From Pirellulales bacterium (GTDB taxonomy: Bacteria; Planctomycetota; Planctomycetia; Pirellulales; JACPPG01), in NCBI GenBank assembly GCA_036499395.1, contig DASYDW010000129.1, positions 1-64,000 of the forward strand: a stretch of 64,000 nt of DNA, written 5' to 3'. A program made the position numbers and the translations under genes. Positions 1 through 9,682 of this stretch are shown here, piece after piece (position 1 is the first letter of the stretch; every line of letters begins with the position of its first letter). Below the pieces are notes generated by a model. It did not search any database, was not told the origin of the DNA, and was given only the letters and a program-made list of their open reading frames with translations.

Positions 1-62
1 ATCCACACGAAATGGTACTTCAGGTCGAAGCGACTATGCGAACCAGTCCGGTACTTTTCCAT
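1..62 (-). CDS. IS200/IS605-type transposase TnpA, N-terminal fragment (runs off left edge)
   Basis: Only the first 20 codons are inside the window. They read Met-Glu-Lys-Tyr-Arg... and end in KYHFVW, the first beta strand of IS200/IS605-family Y1 (HUH) transposases, which usually continues as TKYR. These enzymes cut and rejoin single-stranded DNA at hairpin-marked ends. The ATG is at 60-62. A short hairpin lies 36 bp upstream of it, as expected for a subterminal recognition structure. A RAYT-type relative cannot be excluded from so little sequence. The catalytic HUH and Tyr residues lie outside the window, so intactness is unknown. Confidence 0.72.
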   Translation of the reverse strand, partial: MEKYRTGSHSRFDLKYHFVW

Positions 63-120
63 CACCCGATCATAGCAAACCGAAAAACCTCAAGGGTTCG
101 CCTGACGGCGAGGGATTTAG
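63..120 (-). mobile_element. Probable end of the IS200/IS605-type element with subterminal hairpin
   Basis: Upstream of the transposase start is a perfect stem-loop at 98-111, TCGCC/GGCGA around a TGAC loop. IS200/IS605 ends carry such imperfect palindromes instead of terminal inverted repeats. The exact element boundary is not visible. I place it near 115-130 by inference. Confidence 0.45.
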
Positions 121-205
121 ACCCATCGCATGGACATTAACCCGCGCCATGGCACGATGAGCCGTAAAATCTGGGCTACGGCGACGCTCGATCGCAGACG
201 CCCAC

Positions 206-1480
206 CTAGGGGGTGGCAAAGCGCGTTCCGGAGCGCGGTATGCTCTGCTGCGACGGTTCGAGTGTCGGCGGCAGATCGAGCCACTCGCGCCCGGCCAGTG
301 CTAATTGATAGCCGCGTTCAAACAGGCTGCACATCGCCGCCGGGTTGAACGCCATGCTGTCTTCCGGGATCGGCCAATCCTGAGGGATGGCCGCCATGCG
401 AAAGTCCATGCCCGTGACCAACGTCAACGTGTGGATGCGCACCAGGTCGTTGCGCGTCTGTGCGTGCGTCAGCGTACTCAACGATCGGCCGGCAATTTTC
501 AGCACGCGATCTTCCACGCACTTCGGATCGGGAAACGATTTGCCCGCGACAATCACATACACGCACGAGCCGGCCAGCGGTTGCGCTCCGCCGGCGAATT
601 CGGACGCGTCGATCGGGACCAACGAAGCGCGAAAGAAGACCTGCGCCGTGGTGCCGCCGTCGACATGCATCTCGGTAAAGCGCTGATCGTTGACCGAGAC
701 ATCAATCGGCACGGGCGGAAAGAAGCCAGGGGGCGAAGCCGACGCCAGAATCACTTGCCGATACAGCGCGAGCGAGTCCGCCGTACCGCTTGCCGCGATC
801 GCCCCCATGTCCCAGATCACCAGCCGGCCGGTGTCCAGGTTCGTCGTGCCGATAAACAGCCGGCGCCCCTGGGCGTGCGCTTGGGCCACTTCACACAACA
901 ATTGCGGCGTCACGGTGGCCGCGATGGCGCGCTCCAGCGGCGCCGACGACACGAACGCGTCCGAACACAAGGCGACCGGCTTCAGACGCTTGTGGTAAAC
1001 ATCCGCGGTCGTCGTATGAGTATAAAACTGCCGCACCGCACCATCGTATTGCGGTCCCAGAAAGGCGTACGTCGCGATCAGGGCGCCGGTGCTGACGCCG
1101 GTGACAATGTCGAACTGCGGGCGTTGTCCGCTGGCGGTCCAACCATTGAGGATTCCCGCCGAAAATGCGCCATAGCTTCCGCCGCCCGAGAGCGCGAGGA
1201 CGTTGTGTTTCTTGCCCGCCGGGTTCAACCCTTCCGGATGCGCTGGCTTGATTCGCGCGAAGGCCGCTAGAAAGGTCTCGTGCTCTTGGGCGTAATCGGT
1301 CTCTCCCGTCGAATTCAGGTCGACCGCCGCACCGGAGACCAGCAATCCGGTCGGCACACAGGCGCGATAGTTGGTACAGCCCGCTGCCAAAGCGAAACAG
1401 AGCAATGCCGTGACGAGCGGCAGCAATACCCGGCCTTGCGGGGAGAGAACCGGCAAGGGCTTTGGCCTGTTTCGTTCCAT
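206..1480 (-). CDS. Patatin-like phospholipase family lipoprotein
   Basis: This 424-residue protein carries the patatin Ser-Asp dyad fold. An oxyanion-type glycine motif lies near residues 99-105 (GGGSYGAF), the nucleophile elbow GVSTG has Ser130, and a later HVDGG holds the probable catalytic Asp. The ATG at 1480 was chosen over a longer frame because it places a signal peptide with lipobox LAAGC (Cys35) at the N terminus. The product should therefore be a membrane-anchored lipoprotein facing the periplasm. Family members hydrolyse acyl esters of phospholipids; the substrate here is unknown. It stands alone, upstream of the IS end. Confidence 0.85.
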   Translation of the reverse strand: MERNRPKPLPVLSPQGRVLLPLVTALLCFALAAGCTNYRACVPTGLLVSGAAVDLNSTGETDYAQEHETFLAAFARIKPAHPEGLNPAGKKHNVLALSGGGSYGAFSAGILNGWTASGQRPQFDIVTGVSTGALIATYAFLGPQYDGAVRQFYTHTTTADVYHKRLKPVALCSDAFVSSAPLERAIAATVTPQLLCEVAQAHAQGRRLFIGTTNLDTGRLVIWDMGAIAASGTADSLALYRQVILASASPPGFFPPVPIDVSVNDQRFTEMHVDGGTTAQVFFRASLVPIDASEFAGGAQPLAGSCVYVIVAGKSFPDPKCVEDRVLKIAGRSLSTLTHAQTRNDLVRIHTLTLVTGMDFRMAAIPQDWPIPEDSMAFNPAAMCSLFERGYQLALAGREWLDLPPTLEPSQQSIPRSGTRFATP

Positions 1481-1689
1481 CGAGTCGCCCGCGCGCCTGC
1501 CCAAACGCCGATTTGGGCAAAAGATATCCCGGCAACTATACCCCCACCATTTCAGGTGCGCGCGGTGGGGATCAACATCCGAGACAAATTGCCACCATGG
1601 CGCGCTCGCGCTGCACGGCAACACCGGGATATCTTTCGCGGGCCAAATACTTTCGCCGCGCAATACAGCTTACGCAATCACGACGGTCG

Positions 1690-2265
1690 CTACTCGGCCG
1701 CCTTCGCTGGTTTGCGCTTGAGCGTTCCGTGTGGGCGTTCGCCGGGCTTACCCCCGCTGTAGCCAACGAAGGACGAATCCAAGGTATTCGCATCCTTGAT
1801 TTGCATGGTCCCTTCGTGGACGTGTGCGTCGGTTGCAGGGTCGAAATTCGTTCCGCCCTGGAAGACGAATTTGATCTCGCCCGGCTTGTTGCTCTTCTCG
1901 AAGCGCAAGATCGGCGCGTTCTGTAACGCGCAGTAATGTGTGAGCAACAACTTGTCGCCATCCATGTGGTAGATCGAAATCATCTCCATCGGCTCGCCTT
2001 CGAAAATCGTCTCCATCACAGCGCTGCCGGCTGCTGTCGGCCGGAAGTTGACCGCATGCGACTTGCCGCCGTGGTCGTGATCGCCTCCGGACCGTTCCCA
2101 CTCGCCGGTTAGCGTCTTCAAAAACTCGAACGCCGAATCGGCATCGTAAACAACTGACTGAGGACTTTTCTTCGGCGCATCTTCCGATTTCGAGTTGTCT
2201 GCCCCCATAGTCCAGTCCGACAACGAAAACAGGACCAGAGTCGCAGCAAAAGATTTCATCTTCAT
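1690..2265 (-). CDS. Secreted protein of unknown function, DUF1579/lipocalin-like
   Basis: The 191-residue product has a short N-terminal signal peptide ending near TMGA-DNS. The mature part begins with a FLKTLTGEWERSGG segment and continues with alternating strands (MISIYHMDGDKLLLTHYC, then GEIKFVFQGG). That pattern resembles the small beta-barrel proteins that start with a xxLxGxW motif, such as DUF1579 and lipocalin-like families. A His-rich GDHDHGGKSH stretch near residues 61-70 could bind metal. An AGGAGATG-type ribosome site precedes the ATG. It appears monocistronic and no reaction can be assigned. Confidence 0.7.
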   Translation of the reverse strand: MKMKSFAATLVLFSLSDWTMGADNSKSEDAPKKSPQSVVYDADSAFEFLKTLTGEWERSGGDHDHGGKSHAVNFRPTAAGSAVMETIFEGEPMEMISIYHMDGDKLLLTHYCALQNAPILRFEKSNKPGEIKFVFQGGTNFDPATDAHVHEGTMQIKDANTLDSSFVGYSGGKPGERPHGTLKRKPAKAAE

Positions 2266-2409
2266 CGGATCATCTCCTTGGGCGCAGGGAGGAACGAGCG
2301 CCTAACGGCGGTTGGCACCCTTCGGTTATCAATCTGAAACAGACCCGGATCAAGTCCCGTCGACAAAAAAACGCGGCCGCGGGCTTTCTGCCCGCTGCTT
2401 ACTGCCTAC

Positions 2410-3414
2410 TTATTGCACCCGCACCAGCTTCATGATGCGCCCCGCGACGTTCCAGTCTTGCACGTACAGGTTCCCATCCTTGTCCCAGCTCGATCCGTGC
2501 GTGCCGGAAAAAATGCCCTCGATCCAATGTTCCTGTGGGACATTGAAATTCATCCGCGCTGCCGGATCGGCATTATGACCCAGCACGGCGATGATCGTGT
2601 TGCTCTTGTCGAGAATCACCAGCCGTCCGTGCAGATCCGGCACCGACACATAGTCCCCCTGCACGACGGCCGACGTCGGCATTCCGAGCCCGGTCACGAC
2701 TTCGGCGATGAAGTTCCCATCCAGATCGTAATGCAGCAATCGTCCCTTCGGCTCGTGATTGCGATCACAAATTAACAGCCGCGGCGGGTCGTACCGCGTG
2801 TCGAGCGTCATGCCGTGCGCGGTGTTGAACTGCTTGAGGTCATTTCCGGGCGAACCGAAATGCATCAGGTACTTGCCCGTCTTGTCGAACTTAAAGATGT
2901 GGTTGCTAGCGTAACCATCCGACAGGAAAATATCGCCGTTGGGAGCCATGGTAATCGCGGTCGGGTTGAACTTCTTCAGGTCCAGTCCCGACTCCTTGGG
3001 AAAACCCAGCCGCAACACGATTTCACCGGTCTGGGCGTTGAACTTGATTCCCTCGGCGTCGTTGTTGCGTGCTCCGTAGATGTACTCGGTTCCATCCTCG
3101 TCACGGATCTTCATGTCGTGGATGTTCGAATGCTTGTCGTCCACGAACGAGCGAATCACCTTGCCATCGGGATTGAAGACGACGACGCCCTTATTGGCGC
3201 TGGTGTAGATATTCCCTTCTTTGTCGATCACGACCGAGCCGTGCGTTGGCCCGAGTGCCGAGCGCCCGTCGGGCAACAGCCCCCAGCCCGGCACCGTATC
3301 GAAGGTCATCTTGCCGCAACCCATGCGTACTGGCTGCACCTTGTCCGCGGCCAGCACGGGATGCGACATCACCAAGGCCAACGCGAATACGAGCCAAGCG
3401 GACGAATTCTTCAT
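2410..3414 (-). CDS. Secreted NHL-repeat six-bladed beta-propeller protein
   Basis: The 334-residue product has a signal peptide (LVFALALVMSHPVLA). Propeller repeats follow with recurring GxVxxxxxGNIYxxxxxxxxVxxF patterns, for example DKEGNIYTSANKGVVVFNPDG, APNGDIFLSDGYASNHIFKFD and DGNLYVQDWNVAGRIMKL. The blade pattern resembles peptidyl-alpha-hydroxyglycine alpha-amidating lyase-like and NHL proteins that planctomycetes secrete in number. The ATG at 3414 was chosen over the longer frame because it starts the signal peptide. The gene sits 117 bp beyond the DUF1501 gene on the same strand. Role: probably binding or hydrolysis outside the cytoplasm; ligand unknown. Confidence 0.8.
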   Translation of the reverse strand: MKNSSAWLVFALALVMSHPVLAADKVQPVRMGCGKMTFDTVPGWGLLPDGRSALGPTHGSVVIDKEGNIYTSANKGVVVFNPDGKVIRSFVDDKHSNIHDMKIRDEDGTEYIYGARNNDAEGIKFNAQTGEIVLRLGFPKESGLDLKKFNPTAITMAPNGDIFLSDGYASNHIFKFDKTGKYLMHFGSPGNDLKQFNTAHGMTLDTRYDPPRLLICDRNHEPKGRLLHYDLDGNFIAEVVTGLGMPTSAVVQGDYVSVPDLHGRLVILDKSNTIIAVLGHNADPAARMNFNVPQEHWIEGIFSGTHGSSWDKDGNLYVQDWNVAGRIMKLVRVQ

Positions 3415-3531
3415 GGTTGCGAAATCCTGGTGCGTGGGACGTGCGAAATAAAGGCGCGAGTGCTCGCCAAGCCTCCAACGATAACTTGCCGAGCGCACGA
3501 AGAGAATAAGCCGGCCCCGCACGGCCGCCGG

Positions 3532-4842
3532 CTAGGCCATGATTGCACCGATCGCTCGTCCACTCTCGAACAGCTTCACCGGGCGGCCCGCCGTCGTTGT
3601 CACACGACTGTCTGCCGGAAAGCCCAGCAGTTGTAGTGCGGTCGCCGCCAGATCGTCGGGCGAACAAGGGGCATCGGCCGGATCGTTACCACGCGCATCG
3701 GAACTGCCATGCACGTATCCGCGCTTCAGCCCACCGCCACTGGCGAACCAGGTCATAACACGCGACCAATGGTCCCGGCCGGCCGTGTTGTTCACGACCG
3801 GCGTGCGGCCGAACTCGCCACCGCACAGCAGCAAGGTCTTGTCCGACAGGCCGCGCTGGTCCAAATCGGTAACCAGGGCCGCCAGCGCCTTGTCCAGCGG
3901 CGGCAGCAGCCGGCGCAGCGTGGAGAAGTTATCGACGTGCGTATCCCAGCCGGAAGTGCCGACCGTTACGAAGCGCGCCCCCGCCTCGATCAGCCGGCGC
4001 GCCACGAGCATGCTGCGCCCCACTTCTCCTTGTCCATACAGCGCAAGCGTGGCCTCGGATTCGCCAGTCAGATCAAAGGCACTGCCAATTCGATTCGATG
4101 CCAGAATGTCGTGCGAGTCCAGTTGGAATCGACTAAACGTCGGCACCAGATCCGTTTCGCGATGGCGCTCGACAAACCGGGCATTGAACAGCTCTTGCAT
4201 GCGGCGGCGCTCGTCCAGTTGTGCCGGGCTCATGCTAGCCGGAAGAACAACGCCGTTGAGGTCATTCGCAGGCTGGTCTTTTGTCCTCATCGCTTTCGCT
4301 GCCGAAAAGCGAAACGGATCGTACGCGGCCCCCAGAAACCCGGCGCCGGTGTTGGCGGCCTCGCCGATCGTGAAATACGGCGGCATGCCGGCGCTGGTCG
4401 GTAGCAGCTTCGCCGCCAGCGAGCCGATCGAAGGATACGTGAGTGCGGCGCTGGGCTTGTTACCCGTCATGACATATTGTGCGCCGGGCGTGTGGTCGGG
4501 AATGTTGTGGTGCAGCGAGCGCATCAACACACCGCGGTTGATGATTTCTGCGGTGCGCGCCAAGTGTTGGCTAAAGCGGACGCCCGGCAACGCCGTTTCG
4601 ATCGTATCGAACTCGCCACGCACTTCGCGCGCGACGTCCGGCTTGGGGTCCCACATATCGATCGTGGCCGGCCCACCGCCGAGCCAGATCATGATCAGCC
4701 CCGTGGCCCGCGCAGACATCCGCTCGGGCGTGGATTCTGCGCGCAGCAAATCGGCCGACCCCACGCCCAGCAATCCGCTCCAGCCGATTTGCAACAGCGT
4801 GCGCCGCGAACAACGACTGCCCGTCGATGCGCGATTTCTCAT
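3532..4842 (-). CDS. DUF1501 family protein, Tat-exported (pair 1)
   Basis: The 436-residue product begins with a twin-arginine type leader (SRRTLLQIGWSGLLG) and then the DUF1501 core, which is related to the alkaline phosphatase/sulfatase fold. Visible hallmarks are IWLGGGPATIDMWDPKPD, SLHHNIPDHTPGAQYVMTGN, GWDTHVDN and LLLCGGEFGRTP ending near GRDHW. The ATG at 4842 gives a compact leader; an upstream in-frame start would add 38 unconvincing residues. It follows the DUF1549/DUF1553 gene by 40 bp and is surely co-transcribed with it. In planctomycetes such pairs are abundant and are suspected to act on extracellular polymers, but the reaction is not established. Confidence 0.88.
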   Translation of the reverse strand: MRNRASTGSRCSRRTLLQIGWSGLLGVGSADLLRAESTPERMSARATGLIMIWLGGGPATIDMWDPKPDVAREVRGEFDTIETALPGVRFSQHLARTAEIINRGVLMRSLHHNIPDHTPGAQYVMTGNKPSAALTYPSIGSLAAKLLPTSAGMPPYFTIGEAANTGAGFLGAAYDPFRFSAAKAMRTKDQPANDLNGVVLPASMSPAQLDERRRMQELFNARFVERHRETDLVPTFSRFQLDSHDILASNRIGSAFDLTGESEATLALYGQGEVGRSMLVARRLIEAGARFVTVGTSGWDTHVDNFSTLRRLLPPLDKALAALVTDLDQRGLSDKTLLLCGGEFGRTPVVNNTAGRDHWSRVMTWFASGGGLKRGYVHGSSDARGNDPADAPCSPDDLAATALQLLGFPADSRVTTTAGRPVKLFESGRAIGAIMA

Positions 4843-4882
4843 GACAACACCCTCTTCCTGGAACGCGTCGCGCGTTTCATGG

Positions 4883-6706
4883 TCAGTGAATGGTGATGAA
4901 CTCTTGCGTGTTGACCAGTCCCCACAGGATGCTTTCGAACGCCAAGCGCCGATCATCGGCTTGCCTAGTGGCCTCGGCGGCAGCGGTCCGTTCCCGGTCA
5001 GTTGGCAGACGTGACAACGTGCGCAAGAACAGCTCGTCGATGATCTCGTCCGTTCCCAACCCGGCGTCGAGTAACGGGCCCAGCTCTCCCGCCGAGAGAT
5101 CAGCCAGCAAATTCTCGTCGCTCATCAAAGCCAACGTCTGGCGAATCGACGGACTGTTGGTCGTCTCGCAGTCGCAGGTCTGCGTACGCTTCGATCGCCC
5201 GAAGAGCGTGAGGACGCCATCCCAGCGGTTGCTTCCCAAACTACTGGCGGCGATTTCTACGGCGAGAATGTCCTGAGGAACATTGCCGCCGAAGTCAGGC
5301 TTGATGCCGGTCGCGCCGCACCACATATCGATGAACGTTTCAGCCGGCGGCATCCGCACATACGCGCGCGAGAAATAATCCCGATCTCCGCGATTCGTAT
5401 CGTTGGGCTCGGACGACAACTGCCAGGACGTCGAATTCAGAATCAGCCGCTCAAGCCATCGAATGTCGTAGCCGTGCTGGACGAAATCGCCCGCCAGTTG
5501 GTTCAGCAGTTGCGAGTGCGGCGAAGCCTCGGCTGCCGAGATCGAGTCCAGCGGCTCGACCAGCCCACGCCCGAAGTAGTACGCCCATACACGATTCACA
5601 AAGTTTCGCGCGAAGAACGGGTTCTGCGCATCGCACAGCCAGTCCGCGAGCGCCACGCGTTCGTCGCGCAATTGCTGCAGCTGACCGGCAGTAGGCACCG
5701 GCCCCAGTTCAGGTCCGCCCAGCGCTTTCGGAATTAACCCGTCTCCGGCAAAACCGGCCGTGGCTGTATCGGCCAGATAGACTTCGCGCACGCTGGGCAA
5801 CGGACGCCCGACCGGTGTTCCTTCGGCCACCTGCCGACGCCGCGCCTCGATCCGGACCGTCACTCGGGCGCGCAGCTCCGGCGACATGTCGAAGCGAACC
5901 CGGGAGAAGATGCTGACAAACTGTCGATAATCCTGCTGCGTCCATCGTTCGAAGGGATGGTCGTGGCAGCGGGCACAATTGATCCGTACTCCCAAGAAGC
6001 TGGAGGCAATCCGTTCGGCCATCTGCTCGACCGGGTACTTGTCCTCGACGTTCTTCCGACGCCAGAACAAATCGAGAACCTCGCGTTCCGCATAATCGGA
6101 TTCGAAACCGGCGCGGGCTTGAAGAACAAGCGTCGCCTCGCGATCGATCCAACTCTCGGTTTCCCCCGCGGCATGACTGGTGGCGGTAATGATGCCACGC
6201 ACCAATTGGTCGTACGGCACGTTGCGTTCAAGGCGCCGGCGCAGCCACTCGTACCACATCTGGGCCCGCTTCGGCTTTAACTCCGCAGGCTCTTCCAAAG
6301 TTTCGATGCTGTTGCCCGTGATGTCGCAAAAACGTGTCGCCCAGACCGCGGCGTGCAGCGAATGCGCGAGCAATTCGTCGATCTTGCGACTGCGCTTTTG
6401 GGGATCATTGTCCGCAGTGAACGCGCGCACGTCGGCCGGAGTCGGCAATTGCCCGATGGTCGTCAGAGTGAGTCGTCGCAAGAATGTGGCGTCATCGCAC
6501 AAGACAGACGGCACGATCGCGTGCTCACGAAGGTGGGCAAAGATCTGCTCGTCGATGAAATTCCTCGAGGCCGGCTCTGTCCAGGGAGTGAAGGGGGACT
6601 CGCTCGGCTCTGCGGAGTCGTCCGCCACGGCCCCGGGCAGGCAGAACCAGGGGCCCCAGCACAGAGCCCCTGCGCAACACCAGGCGATTAGCAACGTTCG
6701 ACGCAT
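4883..6706 (-). CDS. DUF1549 and DUF1553 domain protein without cytochrome domain (pair 1)
   Basis: The 607-residue product has a signal peptide (residues 1-28), a DUF1549 domain beginning at about residue 48 (FIDEQIFAHLREH) and containing CARCHDHPFERW, and a DUF1553 domain in the C-terminal half (NPFFARNFVNRVWAYYFGRGLV, WLERLILNSTSWQLSS). Unlike the two other copies in this window it has no N-terminal Planctomycete cytochrome C (PSCyt1) domain, and it is shorter than them. A CxxCH motif survives inside DUF1549 and could bind haem or metal. It is the first gene of an operon with the DUF1501 gene. Function in vivo is unknown. Confidence 0.88.
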   Translation of the reverse strand: MRRTLLIAWCCAGALCWGPWFCLPGAVADDSAEPSESPFTPWTEPASRNFIDEQIFAHLREHAIVPSVLCDDATFLRRLTLTTIGQLPTPADVRAFTADNDPQKRSRKIDELLAHSLHAAVWATRFCDITGNSIETLEEPAELKPKRAQMWYEWLRRRLERNVPYDQLVRGIITATSHAAGETESWIDREATLVLQARAGFESDYAEREVLDLFWRRKNVEDKYPVEQMAERIASSFLGVRINCARCHDHPFERWTQQDYRQFVSIFSRVRFDMSPELRARVTVRIEARRRQVAEGTPVGRPLPSVREVYLADTATAGFAGDGLIPKALGGPELGPVPTAGQLQQLRDERVALADWLCDAQNPFFARNFVNRVWAYYFGRGLVEPLDSISAAEASPHSQLLNQLAGDFVQHGYDIRWLERLILNSTSWQLSSEPNDTNRGDRDYFSRAYVRMPPAETFIDMWCGATGIKPDFGGNVPQDILAVEIAASSLGSNRWDGVLTLFGRSKRTQTCDCETTNSPSIRQTLALMSDENLLADLSAGELGPLLDAGLGTDEIIDELFLRTLSRLPTDRERTAAAEATRQADDRRLAFESILWGLVNTQEFITIH

Positions 6707-6792
6707 CCTGTCGCCCGCCGATCAAGAGATTTACGTTCGTTGCCAGATCGGAACTTAGACACCGCTGCCCATGCCAAAGCGGCATCCATTCT

Positions 6793-9642
6793 TCATTCTT
6801 CCTCTATAAAGTCGGCAACTGCCGGTTTATCCGCATCGCCATTCGCGGCCGCGGCCTCTTTCTTCATCACGAGCACGACTTCACGATCCTCGCCTTCGGC
6901 CAGCGACAGCTTCTGCGCGGTCGTTGCGTAACCTTCTTTCTTCAGATCGATCGAAAATGGTTCGTCCGGCAGCAGTTGCGAGCTGCGCCATCGCCCGTCG
7001 GGTTGTTTCTCGAAGCTAACGTGGCCGCCGGTGGTATAGGCGGTCATTTCCTCCTTGCCGTCTGTTTCTCGCGTGTAGTTCAAAACCGGCTGGCAATCAG
7101 GCAGTACGTTTCCCTGTTCATCGACGGGCTTCACGAGCAGAATCGGGGCTGTGTAACGGATGATCTCAAAACCGGACAGGTCCTCTTCCATAACTCCCAG
7201 CTTCACGCGGCGACCACGCTGCAGCGGCGCGTCGTGCGACATGCGCCAGCGCAGCGAACTGTGCTCGTTCGTGGACAGATCGAGCTCGACATCCGCTCCG
7301 TGGGGCGCCAGCGCTATGAGCTTGCCATCCTGGCCAGGGGTCGAGCTATTGGCGAAATAAAACTGCCCGTCCATGCGACCGAATAGGTGGAACTCGTGTC
7401 CCCGGCGCGGCTTGTCGGCGCTATCAAGATAGGTTCCCCGGATCACGACGTGCGGCACGGCGCGAATGTCGAACGGCTCCGGCGCCTTGCCATCCACGAT
7501 CGCTAACTTCGTCTGCAAGAAGACCTGCTCAAGCGGCGGCGGATCGTACTCACCCTCTTTGTGATTCGGTTCCATCCGGACGTTGTATTCTCCGTCAGGC
7601 AAAGCCAATAACGCATACTCGCCATCGGGGCCCGTGACAGCATTGCGCGTGATACCCTGCGCGACGGCATTGCTGCGCAGGAATTCGTCCGCTTTCTCGC
7701 CATCGCTCTTAGCACGCGCTTCAACGCGCACGCCGGCGACCGGCGCCCCTTTAGCATCCAGCACGCGCCCACGAACCGCGGTTCCGTGCTCCATCACCAG
7801 TCGGCCCCAGTCCCCGCGACGATTCCCGATTCGGTGGGCTTGCGGCGCGTTTTCAGCCGGCCTGATCCACAACACACCGTCGCCTGGCGTTGGTGGCACT
7901 ATACGGAACCCGCCGGCGGCGTCGGTCTTCGTCTTTTCGAACGAACCGCGCCCAAATTTTTTCTTGGAATGATCGGACACCGCGTACATCGAAATCTCGA
8001 CGTCCGCCAGCGGCTCACCTTCTGGATTCACGACCGTGCCAGTGATCGGCTCGCCGGACCAGAGCTTGATCGTCGAATAGAATGGCGGCTCTCCCTTCGT
8101 AAGGTTTTTGCGAATCATCGCGTGCGAATAGCCACTACGTCCCTTGGACGCATAGGTCGGATGATGCGCTTCGACCTCGATGTACAGACTGTCGTCCGCC
8201 ACTTCCTCGGGCGGCAGAGTAAAGGAATAATGTCCCGCGGCGTCAGTCATATGCTCGGTTTTTCCGAGAGTGCTCCAGCCCCCCGTCTTCGGATCGCGGC
8301 TGAGCTTGTGCCAGACGACGACCTGCACTCCTTCAATCGGACTGTCGGTTAGCGCATCTTTCACAATGCCGTCATACGTAATGCTTGCCACATCCTTCGT
8401 TGATTCGGGTGCAGGCGAAGCTTTTTGATCTTCCGCCGGCTTGTCTTCGGCCGAGAGTGCTGCAACGAGCGTTTCCTTGTTCGGTGTCGGTTCGCCTCCC
8501 GGCGCCGCGCCGGCATCAAGTCGCACGACCGACACCGATACGACGAGCAGCAATACCGCCGCGCCGATCGCCAGGCTTTTGCCGCGCGGACACGTCGGCC
8601 GCGGCCGCGCCATATCATTGAGCAAAAACACGATGCGTTCGCGCAGCGTCGACCGCCGGTCCCCCATGCCCAACATCAGTTGCGAGTTCGGCGCTAGCCG
8701 TAGCCGGGCCAGCTTGACCAGGAATTCGGCATAATCGGCCGTCGAGCTTCCCTGCTCCGATGCGTCCGCATCGGCCAGTTGATCCATGCACACGGCCAGT
8801 CGACCGCGCAGCCACCAGAACAGCGGCTGATAGAAAAGCAGCATCTGCAGGAACGTGGCAAAGTGCCAGGTCGCGAAATCGCGACGAACCACGTGCGCCC
8901 ACTCGTGTCCCAGGTAGTAGCGCAACCGTCTGACATCGCCTTCACGCACGACGTTTGCCGGAATCATGATCACCGGTCGCAGCACGCCCCAAGTCACCGG
9001 TCCGGCAATCTGGTCGCTTTCCAGCAGGCACACCGGCCGCGCCCGCGGCCCAGCGATTCGCGACAGCTCGGCATAGACCTCGGGCGACGCCTGGCGAGCC
9101 CTGTTCCGCAGGCCCGACAGGCGCCGATACGCGCTCGCCCAACGAATTGAGAACACAAATACTCCCAGCCCATAGGCCACGCACACGCCGATCGGCAGCA
9201 GTCTCATCAGCTCCCAGCGTGGCGCGCGGTCCGGCACCGCGGCCGTCGTCTGCGAAGATTCTCCAGCGTCGCGCGGCTCGGCAAGATTCGTCCCGGAGAC
9301 AGTCGTTTCCGAAGGTTCGAGAGCCGGTGCGTTGATCGCCACATCGGCATTCATTGTTGACACAGGAGTCGCCGGCAAGATGTCCGTCGTCCCAGATTGT
9401 TCAGCAGAACGCGGCGCCGCGACAGGTTCGCCGAAACGTAACAGCCCAAGCGAGAATGCTCCGAGCTGCGGTACTCCCAGCAGCGCCAGCGCGGCCAGCG
9501 TGCCGACCAGCGCCCATTGAATCAATCGCAGGCGATCGGCCGGCTGCCGCAAGACGGACACCCCGAGCGCGGCGAGCGTTAATAAAAACGTACTCGCCAG
9601 AATTCCATGCAGCAGCCACGTGTACGCGGAAAGCGAGGTCAT
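6793..9642 (-). CDS. BlaR1-like M56 zinc metalloprotease receptor with carboxypeptidase-regulatory-like repeats
   Basis: The 949-residue membrane protein has transmembrane segments near residues 7-28, 40-65 and 148-168, the M56 zinc motif HEWAH at 246-250, and a later ADADAS that may supply further zinc-site residues. A last membrane segment near residue 358 is followed by a large exported part. In BlaR1 that part is a beta-lactam-binding domain; here it consists of several carboxypeptidase-regulatory-like beta-sandwich repeats (YDGIVKDALTDSPIEGVQVV, PITGTVVNPEGEPLADVEIS, AVRGRVLDAKGAPVAGVRVE). It lies 40 bp after a BlaI-type repressor gene. By family knowledge, ligand binding outside should activate the protease, which then relieves BlaI repression. 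The ligand is unknown. Confidence 0.85.
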   Translation of the reverse strand: MTSLSAYTWLLHGILASTFLLTLAALGVSVLRQPADRLRLIQWALVGTLAALALLGVPQLGAFSLGLLRFGEPVAAPRSAEQSGTTDILPATPVSTMNADVAINAPALEPSETTVSGTNLAEPRDAGESSQTTAAVPDRAPRWELMRLLPIGVCVAYGLGVFVFSIRWASAYRRLSGLRNRARQASPEVYAELSRIAGPRARPVCLLESDQIAGPVTWGVLRPVIMIPANVVREGDVRRLRYYLGHEWAHVVRRDFATWHFATFLQMLLFYQPLFWWLRGRLAVCMDQLADADASEQGSSTADYAEFLVKLARLRLAPNSQLMLGMGDRRSTLRERIVFLLNDMARPRPTCPRGKSLAIGAAVLLLVVSVSVVRLDAGAAPGGEPTPNKETLVAALSAEDKPAEDQKASPAPESTKDVASITYDGIVKDALTDSPIEGVQVVVWHKLSRDPKTGGWSTLGKTEHMTDAAGHYSFTLPPEEVADDSLYIEVEAHHPTYASKGRSGYSHAMIRKNLTKGEPPFYSTIKLWSGEPITGTVVNPEGEPLADVEISMYAVSDHSKKKFGRGSFEKTKTDAAGGFRIVPPTPGDGVLWIRPAENAPQAHRIGNRRGDWGRLVMEHGTAVRGRVLDAKGAPVAGVRVEARAKSDGEKADEFLRSNAVAQGITRNAVTGPDGEYALLALPDGEYNVRMEPNHKEGEYDPPPLEQVFLQTKLAIVDGKAPEPFDIRAVPHVVIRGTYLDSADKPRRGHEFHLFGRMDGQFYFANSSTPGQDGKLIALAPHGADVELDLSTNEHSSLRWRMSHDAPLQRGRRVKLGVMEEDLSGFEIIRYTAPILLVKPVDEQGNVLPDCQPVLNYTRETDGKEEMTAYTTGGHVSFEKQPDGRWRSSQLLPDEPFSIDLKKEGYATTAQKLSLAEGEDREVVLVMKKEAAAANGDADKPAVADFIEEE

Positions 9643-9682
9643 GTCACTTTCTCCAGCAGGCGCATTTTAGGCCTCAGCGTAT

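Noticed and set aside
305-1270. 321-codon plus-strand frame opposite the patatin-like gene
   Set aside because: It is an antisense shadow: His/Arg-rich, with no motif, while the minus strand has clear catalytic motifs.
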